A stretch of 40,674 nt of DNA from Flavobacteriaceae bacterium (GTDB lineage: Bacteria; Bacteroidota; Bacteroidia; Flavobacteriales; Flavobacteriaceae). The stretch spans positions 1 through 40,674 of the forward strand of contig WUAI01000030.1 in the NCBI GenBank assembly GCA_009827225.1. The letters run 5' to 3'. This document shows, one piece after another, positions 8,246 through 16,044 of this stretch. A program made the translations under genes and the position numbers. The notes under the pieces were generated by a model. That model saw nothing but the letters and a program-made list of their open reading frames with translations, had not been told where the DNA came from and did not search any database. How positions within the stretch are numbered: the stretch's first letter is position 1; each line of letters begins with the position of its first letter.

Positions 8246-9439
8246 ATGATGAAAAGACGAGACTTTATAAAAAATTCTGCACTGGCGAGTAGCGTATTCT
8301 TCGTCCCCGGTTTTATCAAAGCCAGCGACAAGGGACTCTTTATCCCCCATTCCTATAAAAGATTGATTGTAATTCAATTGGCTGGTGGAAATGATGGATT
8401 GAATAGTATAGTGCCGTTCAGAAATGATATATATTATAGAAATCGTCCTACCCTCGGGGTCCAGCGAAAAGACGTCCTGTCCATCAATGGAGAACTTGGT
8501 TTTCATAAGAAACTCAAGCCTTTGAAAAGATTGTATGATGCCGGAGAATTGTCTATCATCAACAATGTAGGATATCCTAATCCGGATCGCTCGCATTTCA
8601 GGTCTACTGATATCTGGCAAACGGCAAGTGCTCATGATGAAGTGCTTACCGAAGGCTGGATAGGAAAGTATTTGGATCATTATGCCGAGAATGCCCACGG
8701 AGCCATAGAAATTGGAAATTCACTTTCGATGATTATGAAAGGGAACGATAAGAGTGGTATCGTTACCGAGAATGCCCGTTTACTTTATAGAATTTCTGAA
8801 GATCCGTTCTTTGACCATTTGATCCGAACGAGTGGAGATGCGCATTTAAGTGAGCATAATATGGGTTATTTGTACCAAACCATGATCGATGCGAAGCAGT
8901 CGGCTAATTATATTCACGAAAAGACGAGTTTGTACCGTTCGTCCATGGATTACGGGAAATCAAAGTTTGGAAAACAGTTGAAATCGATTGCGGAATTTAT
9001 CAACAGCGGTCTGGATACCCGCATATATTTTGCCTCGCTCCAGGGATTCGACACCCATGCCGGTCAAAAAGTGAGACAGGAACGATTGATGAGCATCTAT
9101 GCGGATTCCATAGAAGTTTTGGTAAAGGACCTTAAGGCGAACAATCGTTTTGACGACACCTTGATTCTTACTTTTTCTGAATTTGGAAGAAGAGTGGCCG
9201 AAAATGCAGCTCTTGGAACCGACCATGGAGCTGCGAATAATGTGTTTGTTATTGGAAGTAAGCTGAAGACTCCGGGCTTGTTTAATGCGGCGCCGAATCT
9301 TAGTAATCTTGATGATAACGGCGATCTGAAATACGTCGTCGATTTCAGAAGTATTTATGCCAATATATTGGAAGATTGGCTTCAGGTAGATAAAACAAAG
9401 GTGCTGTCCACAGATATGGAAGGTGTGAATATTGTATAA
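8246..9439 (+). CDS. DUF1501 family protein with Tat signal
   Basis: The N-terminus MMKRRDFIKNSALASSVFF carries the twin-arginine motif RRDFIK followed by a hydrophobic stretch, so export by the Tat pathway is likely. The body matches DUF1501, a family related to the alkaline-phosphatase/sulfatase fold, with LAGGNDGLN near the start, SLQGFDTHAGQ in the middle and FSEFGRR with TDHGAANNVFVIG near the end. The start could be GTG at 8243 or either ATG at 8246 or 8249; this barely alters the protein (397 residues from 8246). It forms a transcription unit with DUF1800 and is followed by a terminator. The physiological role is unknown. Confidence 0.93.
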   Translation: MMKRRDFIKNSALASSVFFVPGFIKASDKGLFIPHSYKRLIVIQLAGGNDGLNSIVPFRNDIYYRNRPTLGVQRKDVLSINGELGFHKKLKPLKRLYDAGELSIINNVGYPNPDRSHFRSTDIWQTASAHDEVLTEGWIGKYLDHYAENAHGAIEIGNSLSMIMKGNDKSGIVTENARLLYRISEDPFFDHLIRTSGDAHLSEHNMGYLYQTMIDAKQSANYIHEKTSLYRSSMDYGKSKFGKQLKSIAEFINSGLDTRIYFASLQGFDTHAGQKVRQERLMSIYADSIEVLVKDLKANNRFDDTLILTFSEFGRRVAENAALGTDHGAANNVFVIGSKLKTPGLFNAAPNLSNLDDNGDLKYVVDFRSIYANILEDWLQVDKTKVLSTDMEGVNIV

Positions 9440-9440
9440 A

Positions 9441-9472
9441 AAAACTCCGCTTCCCAGGGAAAACGGAGTTTT
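9441..9472. terminator. Bidirectional terminator between DUF1501 and YceI genes
   Basis: AAAACTCCG (9441-9449) pairs with CGGAGTTTT (9464-9472) around a 14-base loop. It stands between convergent genes and can act in both directions. Confidence 0.85.
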
Positions 9473-9491
9473 AAGTCATTTTATTTAGGTC

Positions 9492-10055
9492 TTAGAATTC
9501 CAAATTGGCCACCAATTCGAAATTGTCTTTAATCGCTGCATCTTTCAGGTTATCGAAGAAACTTCCGGACTTGTAAATAATTCCGTATTTGGTTCTATCG
9601 ATTGTAATTTTCGCGGTGGCTGAGTTCCCGTTCATTTCCAGATTAAAATTGATAGGTTGGGTCTTTCCTTTAATTGTCATGTCGCCCATTAAGGTGTATG
9701 AGTTTCCACTTTTCTTTGACCTTTTGATTTCAAAAGTAGCCGTCGGATGGTTCGCAATTCCAAAGAAATCGTCCGAGCTTAAATGTCCCTCGAGTTTCCC
9801 TTTGTATTCGCCGGTTAAGTCGGTAACGGTAAGCGAAGTCATATCGATCACGAACTTTCCGCCCACGATATTTTCTCCATCCATTTCAAGGTATCCTTGC
9901 TGAAGGTCTATAGTTCCCTCATGTTGTCCTGTGATTTTTTTACCCACCCAGGTAACTGAACTATTTTTCACCGTCAGTTTTTCGGTGGGCGGCGTAAATG
10001 CCGCAAAGCTTAGTGCTAATACAAGTACTGTCATAATTTTTATTGACTTTTTCAT
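9492..10055 (-). CDS. YceI family periplasmic protein
   Basis: YceI proteins are small lipocalin-like beta barrels that bind isoprenoid or other lipids in the periplasm; the physiological role in Bacteroidota is not firmly known. The start is placed at ATG 10055 (MKKSIKIMTVLVLALSFAAF), giving a normal Sec signal peptide and 187 residues. An upstream ATG at 10082 would prepend nine residues and overlap the MarR gene. The domain is typical: SSVTWVGKKITGQHEGTI at the start, ANHPTATFEI in the middle, MTIKGKTQPINF, and an acidic/aromatic end. The 16-base gap to the MarR gene points to a two-gene operon in which the regulator controls YceI. Confidence 0.93.
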   Translation of the reverse strand: MKKSIKIMTVLVLALSFAAFTPPTEKLTVKNSSVTWVGKKITGQHEGTIDLQQGYLEMDGENIVGGKFVIDMTSLTVTDLTGEYKGKLEGHLSSDDFFGIANHPTATFEIKRSKKSGNSYTLMGDMTIKGKTQPINFNLEMNGNSATAKITIDRTKYGIIYKSGSFFDNLKDAAIKDNFELVANLEF

Positions 10056-10071
10056 GGTTTTAAAATTTAGA

Positions 10072-10527
10072 TTATTCATCATTTCTTAGTTTATCAAGTA
10101 ATTTATTTAAAGTTTCTAATTCCGATTTTGATAGGTTCGACGTGAGCCTCTTGTTTGTTTGCTCTACCAGCGGATCAATCTCTTCGAGCAGTTTCATTCC
10201 GTTGGAAGTGATGAAGATTTCCACTTTACGTCTGTTGGACGCGCACTGCTGTCGCTCCACATATTTTTTTGCGATCAGTTTATCAACCAGTCGGGTAGTG
10301 TTGCTGCTTTTGTCGATCATGCGTTCCTGGATCGTACTCAAATTGGCAGGTTTTCCCTTTTGGCCTCTCAATATTCGGAGCACATTAAATTGTTGCATAC
10401 TAAGGTCGAAAGGCTTGAGTTGGTCGGATTCACGCTCTATAAACCTGGAGGTATAGAGCAAATTGATGATCGACTTGTTATGCAGTTCGATCTTGCGCGT
10501 GGATTTGATAGCATCTTCTATTTTCAT
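10072..10527 (-). CDS. MarR family transcriptional regulator
   Basis: The 151-residue protein has the MarR winged-helix layout. There is an N-terminal dimerisation helix, then LSMQQFNVLRILRG, a helix-turn-helix around LSTIQERMIDKSSNTTRLVDKLIAKKYV, the wing with RRKVEIFIT, and C-terminal dimerisation helices. It is transcribed with the YceI gene. Two palindromes immediately upstream (10530-10541 and 10546-10555) overlap TAnnTTTG boxes, so autorepression is likely. A ligand cannot be inferred. One cysteine (in the RQQCASNRR segment of the wing) might sense oxidants, but there is no further evidence for this. Confidence 0.92.
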   Translation of the reverse strand: MKIEDAIKSTRKIELHNKSIINLLYTSRFIERESDQLKPFDLSMQQFNVLRILRGQKGKPANLSTIQERMIDKSSNTTRLVDKLIAKKYVERQQCASNRRKVEIFITSNGMKLLEEIDPLVEQTNKRLTSNLSKSELETLNKLLDKLRNDE

Positions 10528-10529
10528 AA

Positions 10530-10561
10530 TTGTATCTACAACAAATGTATATACAAATGTA
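10530..10561 (-). promoter_or_regulatory. Promoter and candidate MarR operators
   Basis: TTGTATCTACAA (10530-10541) is an inverted repeat with a two-base centre, and TGTATATACA (10546-10555) is a perfect palindrome. On the minus strand two TACATTTG boxes (10542-10549 and 10554-10561) match the -7 consensus. Repressor binding here would block both boxes. Confidence 0.6.
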
Positions 10562-10681
10562 ATATAATTTTTGTTTCTGAAAAATGCATTAACAACATTT
10601 TAGCATTTGCAAACAAAAGAGTAATAATAATGTAATGTTAAATCCTTTCTTCCAATACGTGCCAATGGTTACTTTTAAAGT

Positions 10682-11233
10682 ATGAAAAGAATGCTACTTG
10701 CATTAAGCGTTGTTTTATGGGTCTCTTGTGGAGAGAAGAAGGAGGGAGATGTCAAGACTTCTTCGCCGGAAATTTCCGAAGTGGTAGAAGTTGTCACTGA
10801 GAAGGAGTTGGATTCTCCAATCCCTGTCTACGATTATGACGGCTTTGAAGAAGCATACTTAAATGTAACTACAGATACCACCTATGTTTTCAACTTTTGG
10901 GCTACTTGGTGCAAACCATGTATCAAAGAACTGCCTGCTTTTGAAGCCATCAACGAGAATTATACTGATGCCAAGGTAAAGGTTGTTTTGGTGAGTTTGG
11001 ATTTCCCGGAAAACCTGAATTCACATGTCGTCCCATTTATGGAGAAAAGAGGGTTGAAATCGGAAGTGATACTTTTGGACGATTCCGATCATAATACCTG
11101 GATTCCTAAAGTTAGTGAGGAATGGAGCGGTGCCATCCCTGCAACCATTGTAGTTAGCCGGGACCGAAGCAAGTTTTATGAACGTTCTTTCAATTATGCT
11201 GAACTAGAAACTGAAGTTAAATCGTTTTTATAA
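10682..11233 (+). CDS. Thioredoxin-like lipoprotein (TlpA family)
   Basis: The N-terminus MKRMLLALSVVLWVSC ends in a lipobox with Cys16, so the protein is probably a membrane-anchored lipoprotein facing the periplasm. A thioredoxin fold follows with the redox motif WCKPC (Cys77 and Cys80), preceded by FNFWAT and followed by a KELPAFE helix. The cis-proline region is probably AIPATIVV. This is the layout of TlpA/ResA-type thiol oxidoreductases that keep periplasmic cysteines reduced. The next gene, also a thioredoxin-fold protein, begins seven bases downstream, so the two are probably co-transcribed. The substrate is unknown. Confidence 0.9.
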   Translation: MKRMLLALSVVLWVSCGEKKEGDVKTSSPEISEVVEVVTEKELDSPIPVYDYDGFEEAYLNVTTDTTYVFNFWATWCKPCIKELPAFEAINENYTDAKVKVVLVSLDFPENLNSHVVPFMEKRGLKSEVILLDDSDHNTWIPKVSEEWSGAIPATIVVSRDRSKFYERSFNYAELETEVKSFL

Positions 11234-11239
11234 TATACT

Positions 11240-11869
11240 ATGAATACTAAGAAAATTTTACTCGTCTTTTTGGCTGGTGCCGTTTTTACTATGATTGCGG
11301 CATTTTCCACCTATGGTGATTCCGGGGAAAGTGCCGGATATACCATCGGTGATGCTGCCTCGAATATCAATTTGTTGAATGTAGATAATACGATGGTCTC
11401 CTATGATAATTATCCCGATGCCCTGGGCTTCATCGTTATTTTTACGTGTAACACTTGTCCTTATGCGGTGGCCAGTGAGGATCGTATCATTGCACTGGAT
11501 GCAGAATTCAAACCTAAAGGATATCCTGTGATTGCAATCAATCCAAATGATCCTTCCGTACAGCCTGCTGATACCTTCGAGTTGATGCAAAAAAAGGCCA
11601 AAGAAAAGGGCTTTACATTCCCTTATCTTTACGATGAGTCCCGATCGGTATACGCCGAATACGGAGCTAAGAAAACTCCACACGTATATTTATTACAGAA
11701 GGAAGACGACCAAAATATTGTAAAATATATTGGCGCCATCGACGATAACGTAAGGAATGGAAGTGCTGTCAAGGAGCGATTCCTGGCGAATGCGATCTAC
11801 GAGCTACTGGATGGTAAGGAGGTTTCAGTAACTGAAACCAAGGCTATTGGCTGTTCCATCAAGGTGTAG
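11240..11869 (+). CDS. Exported thioredoxin-fold protein of peroxiredoxin-like type
   Basis: The 209-residue product begins with a hydrophobic signal or anchor (residues 5-24). It then shows the AhpC/TSA-like fold with TCNTCPYA (Cys70 and Cys73) at the start of the first helix, and AKKTPHVYLL with the cis-proline. The CxxC in place of the single peroxidatic cysteine motif is typical of the PRX-like family often annotated as thioredoxin family protein in Flavobacteria. A third cysteine, Cys205, lies five residues before the end (AIGCSIKV) and could form a resolving disulfide. It forms a likely operon with the thioredoxin lipoprotein and ends at a strong terminator. Confidence 0.88.
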   Translation: MNTKKILLVFLAGAVFTMIAAFSTYGDSGESAGYTIGDAASNINLLNVDNTMVSYDNYPDALGFIVIFTCNTCPYAVASEDRIIALDAEFKPKGYPVIAINPNDPSVQPADTFELMQKKAKEKGFTFPYLYDESRSVYAEYGAKKTPHVYLLQKEDDQNIVKYIGAIDDNVRNGSAVKERFLANAIYELLDGKEVSVTETKAIGCSIKV

Positions 11870-11888
11870 AATAAAATATTGAATACTT

Positions 11889-11922
11889 AAAGCTGAAATT
11901 CATTGAATTTCAGCTTTTTTTT
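11889..11922 (+). terminator. Rho-independent terminator
   Basis: AAAGCTGAAATTC (11889-11901) pairs perfectly with GAATTTCAGCTTT (11905-11917) around a three-base loop, and the T-run extends to 11922. Confidence 0.93.
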
Positions 11923-11962
11923 GTAAAATTATGAACTAGTTTCCCCATTATAATTCTGAGCT

Positions 11963-14500
11963 ATGACAAAGAACTACCTTGCATTTATTGTGTGCCTATT
12001 TATATCGGGGATACTTTCGGCGCAGATTATCAATTTCACCGATCCCAATTTTAAGCAGAATTTGTTGGATGCCAATCCATCCATTGGCATCGCAGCTGAT
12101 ATTAATGGAGATTTTATCACCATTGACTCGAACGGAGACAATGAGATTAGTATTGCCGAAGCCTTAGAAGTTCATTTATTGAGCTTGGGGCAATACACCT
12201 TTAATGATATGACCGGGATTGAGTTTTTTACAAATTTGAATTATCTCGCCCTGGGTGCCCCGGTACCCCGCCATGACTTAACAACACTGGATGTAAGTGC
12301 CCTTACCAATCTTCAGGAATTATGGTGTCTTGAATCGGGAATTGAAGACTTAAATGTCACGGGCCTTTCCAATTTAACTACACTCATATGTAGAATCAAT
12401 AATTTAAGTGATCTGGACCTTATGGGGTGTAATTCTCTGGAAGTTTTGGACGCATCAAGCAATCAACTAAATTCATTCGATTTTAGCGGTCCGAATTCAC
12501 TTGTAGAGCTTTATGTGAATGACAATCCGTTTACCACGGCAAATCTGAATGCTTTGACAAATTTGACTATTTTTCATTGTGGGGAAGGTGGTTTGGAAAC
12601 GTTGGAGGCAACCGGAGCTGCAAGTTTAACAGAAGTCGTGGCTGCCGTTAGCCCGCTATCTAGTGTCAATATTACGGGACTCTCCAATTTGGAATCGATA
12701 AATTTTTTGAACTGCCAGCTGACCGATTTGGATCTTACCGGTTTAAGTCAACTCGATTTTCTGCAACTAGGGAATAATTCCATCACGTCAATCGATTTTA
12801 GTACCACACCGTTGGTCGAGGGCTTTAATTTACAGAATAACAGTCTTACCGAAATTGACCTCAGTCCATTAAATCTATTGGAATTCGCGATAATTTTTGG
12901 GAATCAGCTCACAGAGGTTAGCACGATGAATAATTCTGTACTCAGTTATTTGGACGTACACGATAATAATTTGCAATATTTATTATTGAAAGACGGAATC
13001 GATTCAGAAGAGATTACACTTCATTTTGGCGGTAATCCTAATATAGAATACATATGCGCTGATTCATTCGAGATTGAATACATAAATGAATTGGCAATCG
13101 ATTATGGCTATTCTGGTTATTTCATCAATACCTATTGTTCATTCGATCCTGGAGGTGAATTCTATGTGATACAAGGCGAGAATAAGTTTGATCCCGATCT
13201 TGATGGTTGTGATACTTCGGACCCTAACATTCCTTATTTTGCTTATGAAGTGACCGGCCAGGATGGAAACGGTACGGTGATCTCAGATGAAACAGGTCAA
13301 TATTCTATCCCTCTACAGGCGGGAGTTTATATGATCTCTCCGCTATTGGAAAACCCTTCCTTTTTCAATGTAAGCCCGGAAACAGTTTCTGTTGATTTTC
13401 CAACAGATCCTAGTCCGTTCGATCAAAATTTTTGCATTGAACCTGAGGGTGTTCACCCGGATGTGGAAATAGTTTTAATTCCTGTAGATCCTGCTGTTCC
13501 GGGATTTGATGCCGACTACCAGTTAATTTACAGAAACAGTGGCAACCAAATATTATCCGGTAGTGTGGATTTTATCTTCGAGGACGAATTGATGGATGTT
13601 GTTGCAACCAACCCTGTTCCCAATTCTCAGAATCCCGGATTTATGACATGGGACTATACGGATTTATTGCCTTTCGAGGTTAGAACAATTGATATTACTT
13701 TCAATATAAATGCTCCAACCGATACCCCTCCAGTGGATGTGGGGGATTTGCTCACTTTTAGCGGTGTTGTAGAGCCTGTTGCTTCGGATGAAACCCCAGG
13801 TAATAACGAAATTGTATTTGAACAGATAGTTGTGGGCCCTTTTGATCCTAACGACAAGACCTGTTTGCTGGGTGAAGCCATTCAGGTTTCCGAGGTGGGT
13901 GATTTTGTCTACTATCTCATTCGATTCGAAAACCTTGGAACTTTTCCTGCACAAAATGTGGTTATCACCGATATAATCGATGAAACCAAATTTGATATTT
14001 CTACTATGATTCCGATTCAGGGAAGTCATAATTTTATAACCAGAATAACCGATAATCTCGTTGAGTTCATATTTGAGGGCATAAACTTACCATTTCAGCA
14101 GGGCTCCAATCAAGGCTATGTATTGTTCAAAATAAAAACAGATAATAATCTTCAAATAGGAGATGTATTTAGCAATTCAGCGAATATTTATTTCGACTTT
14201 AACCTGCCAATTGAAACGAATCTTGCGGAGACAATCGTTGAAGAAAATCTGGCAACCGAAGGATTTGATTTTTTACAAGGAATCTTTGTTTACCCGAATC
14301 CGACTGAATCATTAATTCTATTAAAAAATACTGATGATATCCAGATTCTGAATTTGGACTTCTACAACCACTTAGGACAAAAGATAAAATCTTTTGGATT
14401 ACAGGAAAGTATTGATATTTCTGAATTTGAGAAAGGAGTTTATTTTCTACAAATCAGCTCTAATCGAGGTGACATATTCAAAAAAGTCATCAAAATTTAA
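11963..14500 (+). CDS. T9SS-secreted leucine-rich-repeat protein with C-terminal sorting domain
   Basis: The 845-residue protein has a Sec signal peptide (residues 1-20, ending ILSAQ). Next comes an EF-hand-like acidic segment (DSNGDNEISIAEA, about 56-68), then irregular leucine-rich repeats to about residue 360 with recurring N-LTxLxC and LDLTGL elements. A beta-sandwich region follows (about 395-490), then DUF11/DUF7619-like domains (about 500-765) containing GPFDPNDKTCLLGE and SANIYFDFNLPI. It ends in a type A T9SS sorting domain starting VYPNPTESL. It should be secreted to the cell surface, where such proteins usually mediate binding or adhesion. It has its own terminator, and no partner gene is seen. 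The specific ligand cannot be inferred. Confidence 0.88.
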   Translation: MTKNYLAFIVCLFISGILSAQIINFTDPNFKQNLLDANPSIGIAADINGDFITIDSNGDNEISIAEALEVHLLSLGQYTFNDMTGIEFFTNLNYLALGAPVPRHDLTTLDVSALTNLQELWCLESGIEDLNVTGLSNLTTLICRINNLSDLDLMGCNSLEVLDASSNQLNSFDFSGPNSLVELYVNDNPFTTANLNALTNLTIFHCGEGGLETLEATGAASLTEVVAAVSPLSSVNITGLSNLESINFLNCQLTDLDLTGLSQLDFLQLGNNSITSIDFSTTPLVEGFNLQNNSLTEIDLSPLNLLEFAIIFGNQLTEVSTMNNSVLSYLDVHDNNLQYLLLKDGIDSEEITLHFGGNPNIEYICADSFEIEYINELAIDYGYSGYFINTYCSFDPGGEFYVIQGENKFDPDLDGCDTSDPNIPYFAYEVTGQDGNGTVISDETGQYSIPLQAGVYMISPLLENPSFFNVSPETVSVDFPTDPSPFDQNFCIEPEGVHPDVEIVLIPVDPAVPGFDADYQLIYRNSGNQILSGSVDFIFEDELMDVVATNPVPNSQNPGFMTWDYTDLLPFEVRTIDITFNINAPTDTPPVDVGDLLTFSGVVEPVASDETPGNNEIVFEQIVVGPFDPNDKTCLLGEAIQVSEVGDFVYYLIRFENLGTFPAQNVVITDIIDETKFDISTMIPIQGSHNFITRITDNLVEFIFEGINLPFQQGSNQGYVLFKIKTDNNLQIGDVFSNSANIYFDFNLPIETNLAETIVEENLATEGFDFLQGIFVYPNPTESLILLKNTDDIQILNLDFYNHLGQKIKSFGLQESIDISEFEKGVYFLQISSNRGDIFKKVIKI

Positions 14501-14507
14501 CTAGGCT

Positions 14508-14560
14508 CGAAATGTTTAACAAAATCCCGATCTGTTTTTTGTAACATTTCGGGTTTTTTT
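14508..14560 (+). terminator. Terminator after the LRR protein
   Basis: CGAAATGTT (14508-14516) can pair with AACATTTCG (14543-14551). Alternatively CCCGA (14526-14530) pairs with TCGGG (14549-14553). Both end directly before seven T (14554-14560), so the exact fold is uncertain but termination is likely. Confidence 0.75.
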
Positions 14561-14606
14561 ACGTCTATTGATAGAGAATTCGTAATTTTAAGGAAAAATT
14601 AACACT

Positions 14607-14918
14607 ATGCAGGACCTTTCTCAGAGTCAGTGGCGAGACCAGATTTCCCAGGATGAAAATGCAATTATTTTAGATGTTCGAACCGACATGGAAGTGGCGG
14701 AAGGGATTATCCCTAGTGCTAAACAAATGAACATTCAAAATGCCGGTGCATTTATGGATTCGGCTAATGAGCTGGACAAGTCAAAAAGCTATTACATATA
14801 CTGTAAATCGGGTGGTCGTAGCGCACAAGCCTGCATGATATTAGACTCTCTCGGGTTTGAGAATACCTACAACTTGTTAGGAGGTATTACCGAATGGGAG
14901 GGAGAAACAACCACTTAA
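14607..14918 (+). CDS. Rhodanese-like domain protein, cytoplasmic
   Basis: This single-domain rhodanese has 103 residues. It contains ILDVRTDMEVAEG near the start and the active-site loop YCKSGGRS with catalytic Cys66. Such proteins carry a sulfane sulfur or act as persulfide carriers. No signal peptide is present, so it should act in the cytoplasm. The next gene, ten bases downstream, is a second rhodanese with a lipoprotein signal. The pair looks like a cytoplasmic and a periplasmic version of the same activity in one operon. The physiological sulfur donor and acceptor are unknown. Confidence 0.93.
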   Translation: MQDLSQSQWRDQISQDENAIILDVRTDMEVAEGIIPSAKQMNIQNAGAFMDSANELDKSKSYYIYCKSGGRSAQACMILDSLGFENTYNLLGGITEWEGETTT

Positions 14919-14928
14919 CCAATATAAG

Positions 14929-15324
14929 ATGAGAAAGATTAGAATATTAGGATTTATTGCGGCGGTGGCACTTCTTGTCGCTTGCAATAACGCCGGTAAT
15001 GCTGAAATCCAGATGGTTTCTCCTGTGCAGGTTTATGAAGCCGTCTATGGAGAAGACAGTCTTCAGTTGCTGGATGTTCGAACCGAAGAAGAATACCAGG
15101 TAAGTCATTTGAAAAATGCCCAGAATATCTGTGTGACCAGCGATAACTTTAGAGAAAAGGTGGCTTCACTTGATAAACAAAAACCTGTGTATGTCTATTG
15201 TAAAAAAGGAGGGAGAAGTGCTCAGGCTGCCCGGATATTGAAAGAAATGGGATTCACCAAAGTCTATGACCTTCAAGGAGGCCTTACCTCCTGGGAAGAT
15301 AAAGGATTGGAAACCATCAATTAA
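14929..15324 (+). CDS. Rhodanese-like lipoprotein
   Basis: The N-terminus (MRKIRILGFIAAVALLVAC) is a lipoprotein signal with lipobox cysteine Cys19. A single rhodanese domain follows, with LLDVRTEEEYQVSHL and the active loop YCKKGGRS containing Cys91. Mature protein would therefore be anchored in a membrane facing the periplasm. The active loops of this protein and its upstream neighbour are nearly identical (CKxGGRSAQA), which suggests a gene duplication followed by relocation of one copy to the envelope. No obvious strong terminator follows, only an imperfect hairpin at 15374-15397. Confidence 0.92.
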   Translation: MRKIRILGFIAAVALLVACNNAGNAEIQMVSPVQVYEAVYGEDSLQLLDVRTEEEYQVSHLKNAQNICVTSDNFREKVASLDKQKPVYVYCKKGGRSAQAARILKEMGFTKVYDLQGGLTSWEDKGLETIN

Positions 15325-15373
15325 TATACTTCTTAAATTATTTAACAATCTGATTTCAAGTGAGTTAAAATAA

Positions 15374-15397
15374 AGCTAAATTCAACTGAATTCAGCT
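15374..15397. other. Imperfect hairpin in the gap after the rhodaneses
   Basis: AGCTAAATTC and GAATTCAGCT can pair with one mismatch around a four-base loop. No T-run follows on the plus strand, so it is at best a weak terminator or an mRNA 3' end stabiliser. Confidence 0.35.
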
Positions 15398-15439
15398 ATT
15401 GCTACTGTTTTCGTGCTTATTTTCAGAAAAAATATAGCT

Positions 15440-15820
15440 ATGAAAACTCAAGACCAAATTATTCATGATGAAATGAGACTGCTCATACACAGGAGCTGTG
15501 AGTTCACAGAAAATCTCAATCGGGATTCTTACGGATTTCAAAAATCTTTACTGAAATTTTATTTTGGAGTAGTGGATGTAACCATCGATTATGACAAGGA
15601 AGAAATCACCCTATATCGAACTAAATCCAGAAAGGATGCCAGAAACAGGCTTTATGATATCAACGAGGCTGGTACGGTGAAAGTGTCTTATGCCAATTTG
15701 GAAGAAACGCTTAAAGGGTGCCTTGAAAGAAGTGAGAAGGATTTGAATTTCTATACCTCACTCTTATTCCATTATCATAAATTCAAACCCGAAAATCAAT
15801 CACATATATTAACCGCTTAA
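15440..15820 (+). CDS. Conserved hypothetical protein
   Basis: The product of 126 residues starts at MKTQDQIIHDEM; an ATG at 15413 would add nine residues without similarity to a signal peptide. It is soluble and of mixed alpha/beta composition, with an acidic N-terminal helix, a strand-rich centre (KFYFGVVDVTIDYDKEEITLYR) and a C-terminal helical part. No family was recognised. It stands alone with a strong terminator immediately after it, so it is expressed on its own. The regular codon pattern, absence of frame interruptions and terminator make it a real gene. No function is proposed. Confidence 0.7.
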   Translation: MKTQDQIIHDEMRLLIHRSCEFTENLNRDSYGFQKSLLKFYFGVVDVTIDYDKEEITLYRTKSRKDARNRLYDINEAGTVKVSYANLEETLKGCLERSEKDLNFYTSLLFHYHKFKPENQSHILTA

Positions 15821-15843
15821 GGTTACTTCAAATAGTAGTTAAG

Positions 15844-15873
15844 TGGAGGCAGCAGTAGCTGCCTCCATTTTTT
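15844..15873 (+). terminator. Rho-independent terminator
   Basis: TGGAGGCAGC (15844-15853) pairs perfectly with GCTGCCTCCA (15858-15867) around AGTA and is followed by six T. Confidence 0.93.
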
Positions 15874-15971
15874 ATTCCCGTGGGATTTTGGCCATTTTTT
15901 GCCAAATTTCAGCTCAATTCTTAAAATTTTTTGAAGTTCATCGTAATATTATGATCCTTTGGCGATTAAGA

Positions 15972-16002
15972 TATGAACTCATGCCAGCATTCCGTATATT
16001 TA
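15972..16002 (+). promoter_or_regulatory. Possible promoter of the pentad-repeat protein
   Basis: TATATTTA (15995-16002) matches seven of eight positions of the -7 consensus, and TATG (15972-15975) lies exactly 19 bases upstream in place of TTTG. The predicted start lies about 35 bases before the ATG at 16045. Confidence 0.35.
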
Positions 16003-16044
16003 ATTATCCCCACAAGAGTATAAACAATCTGAAAACCTCGCAGC

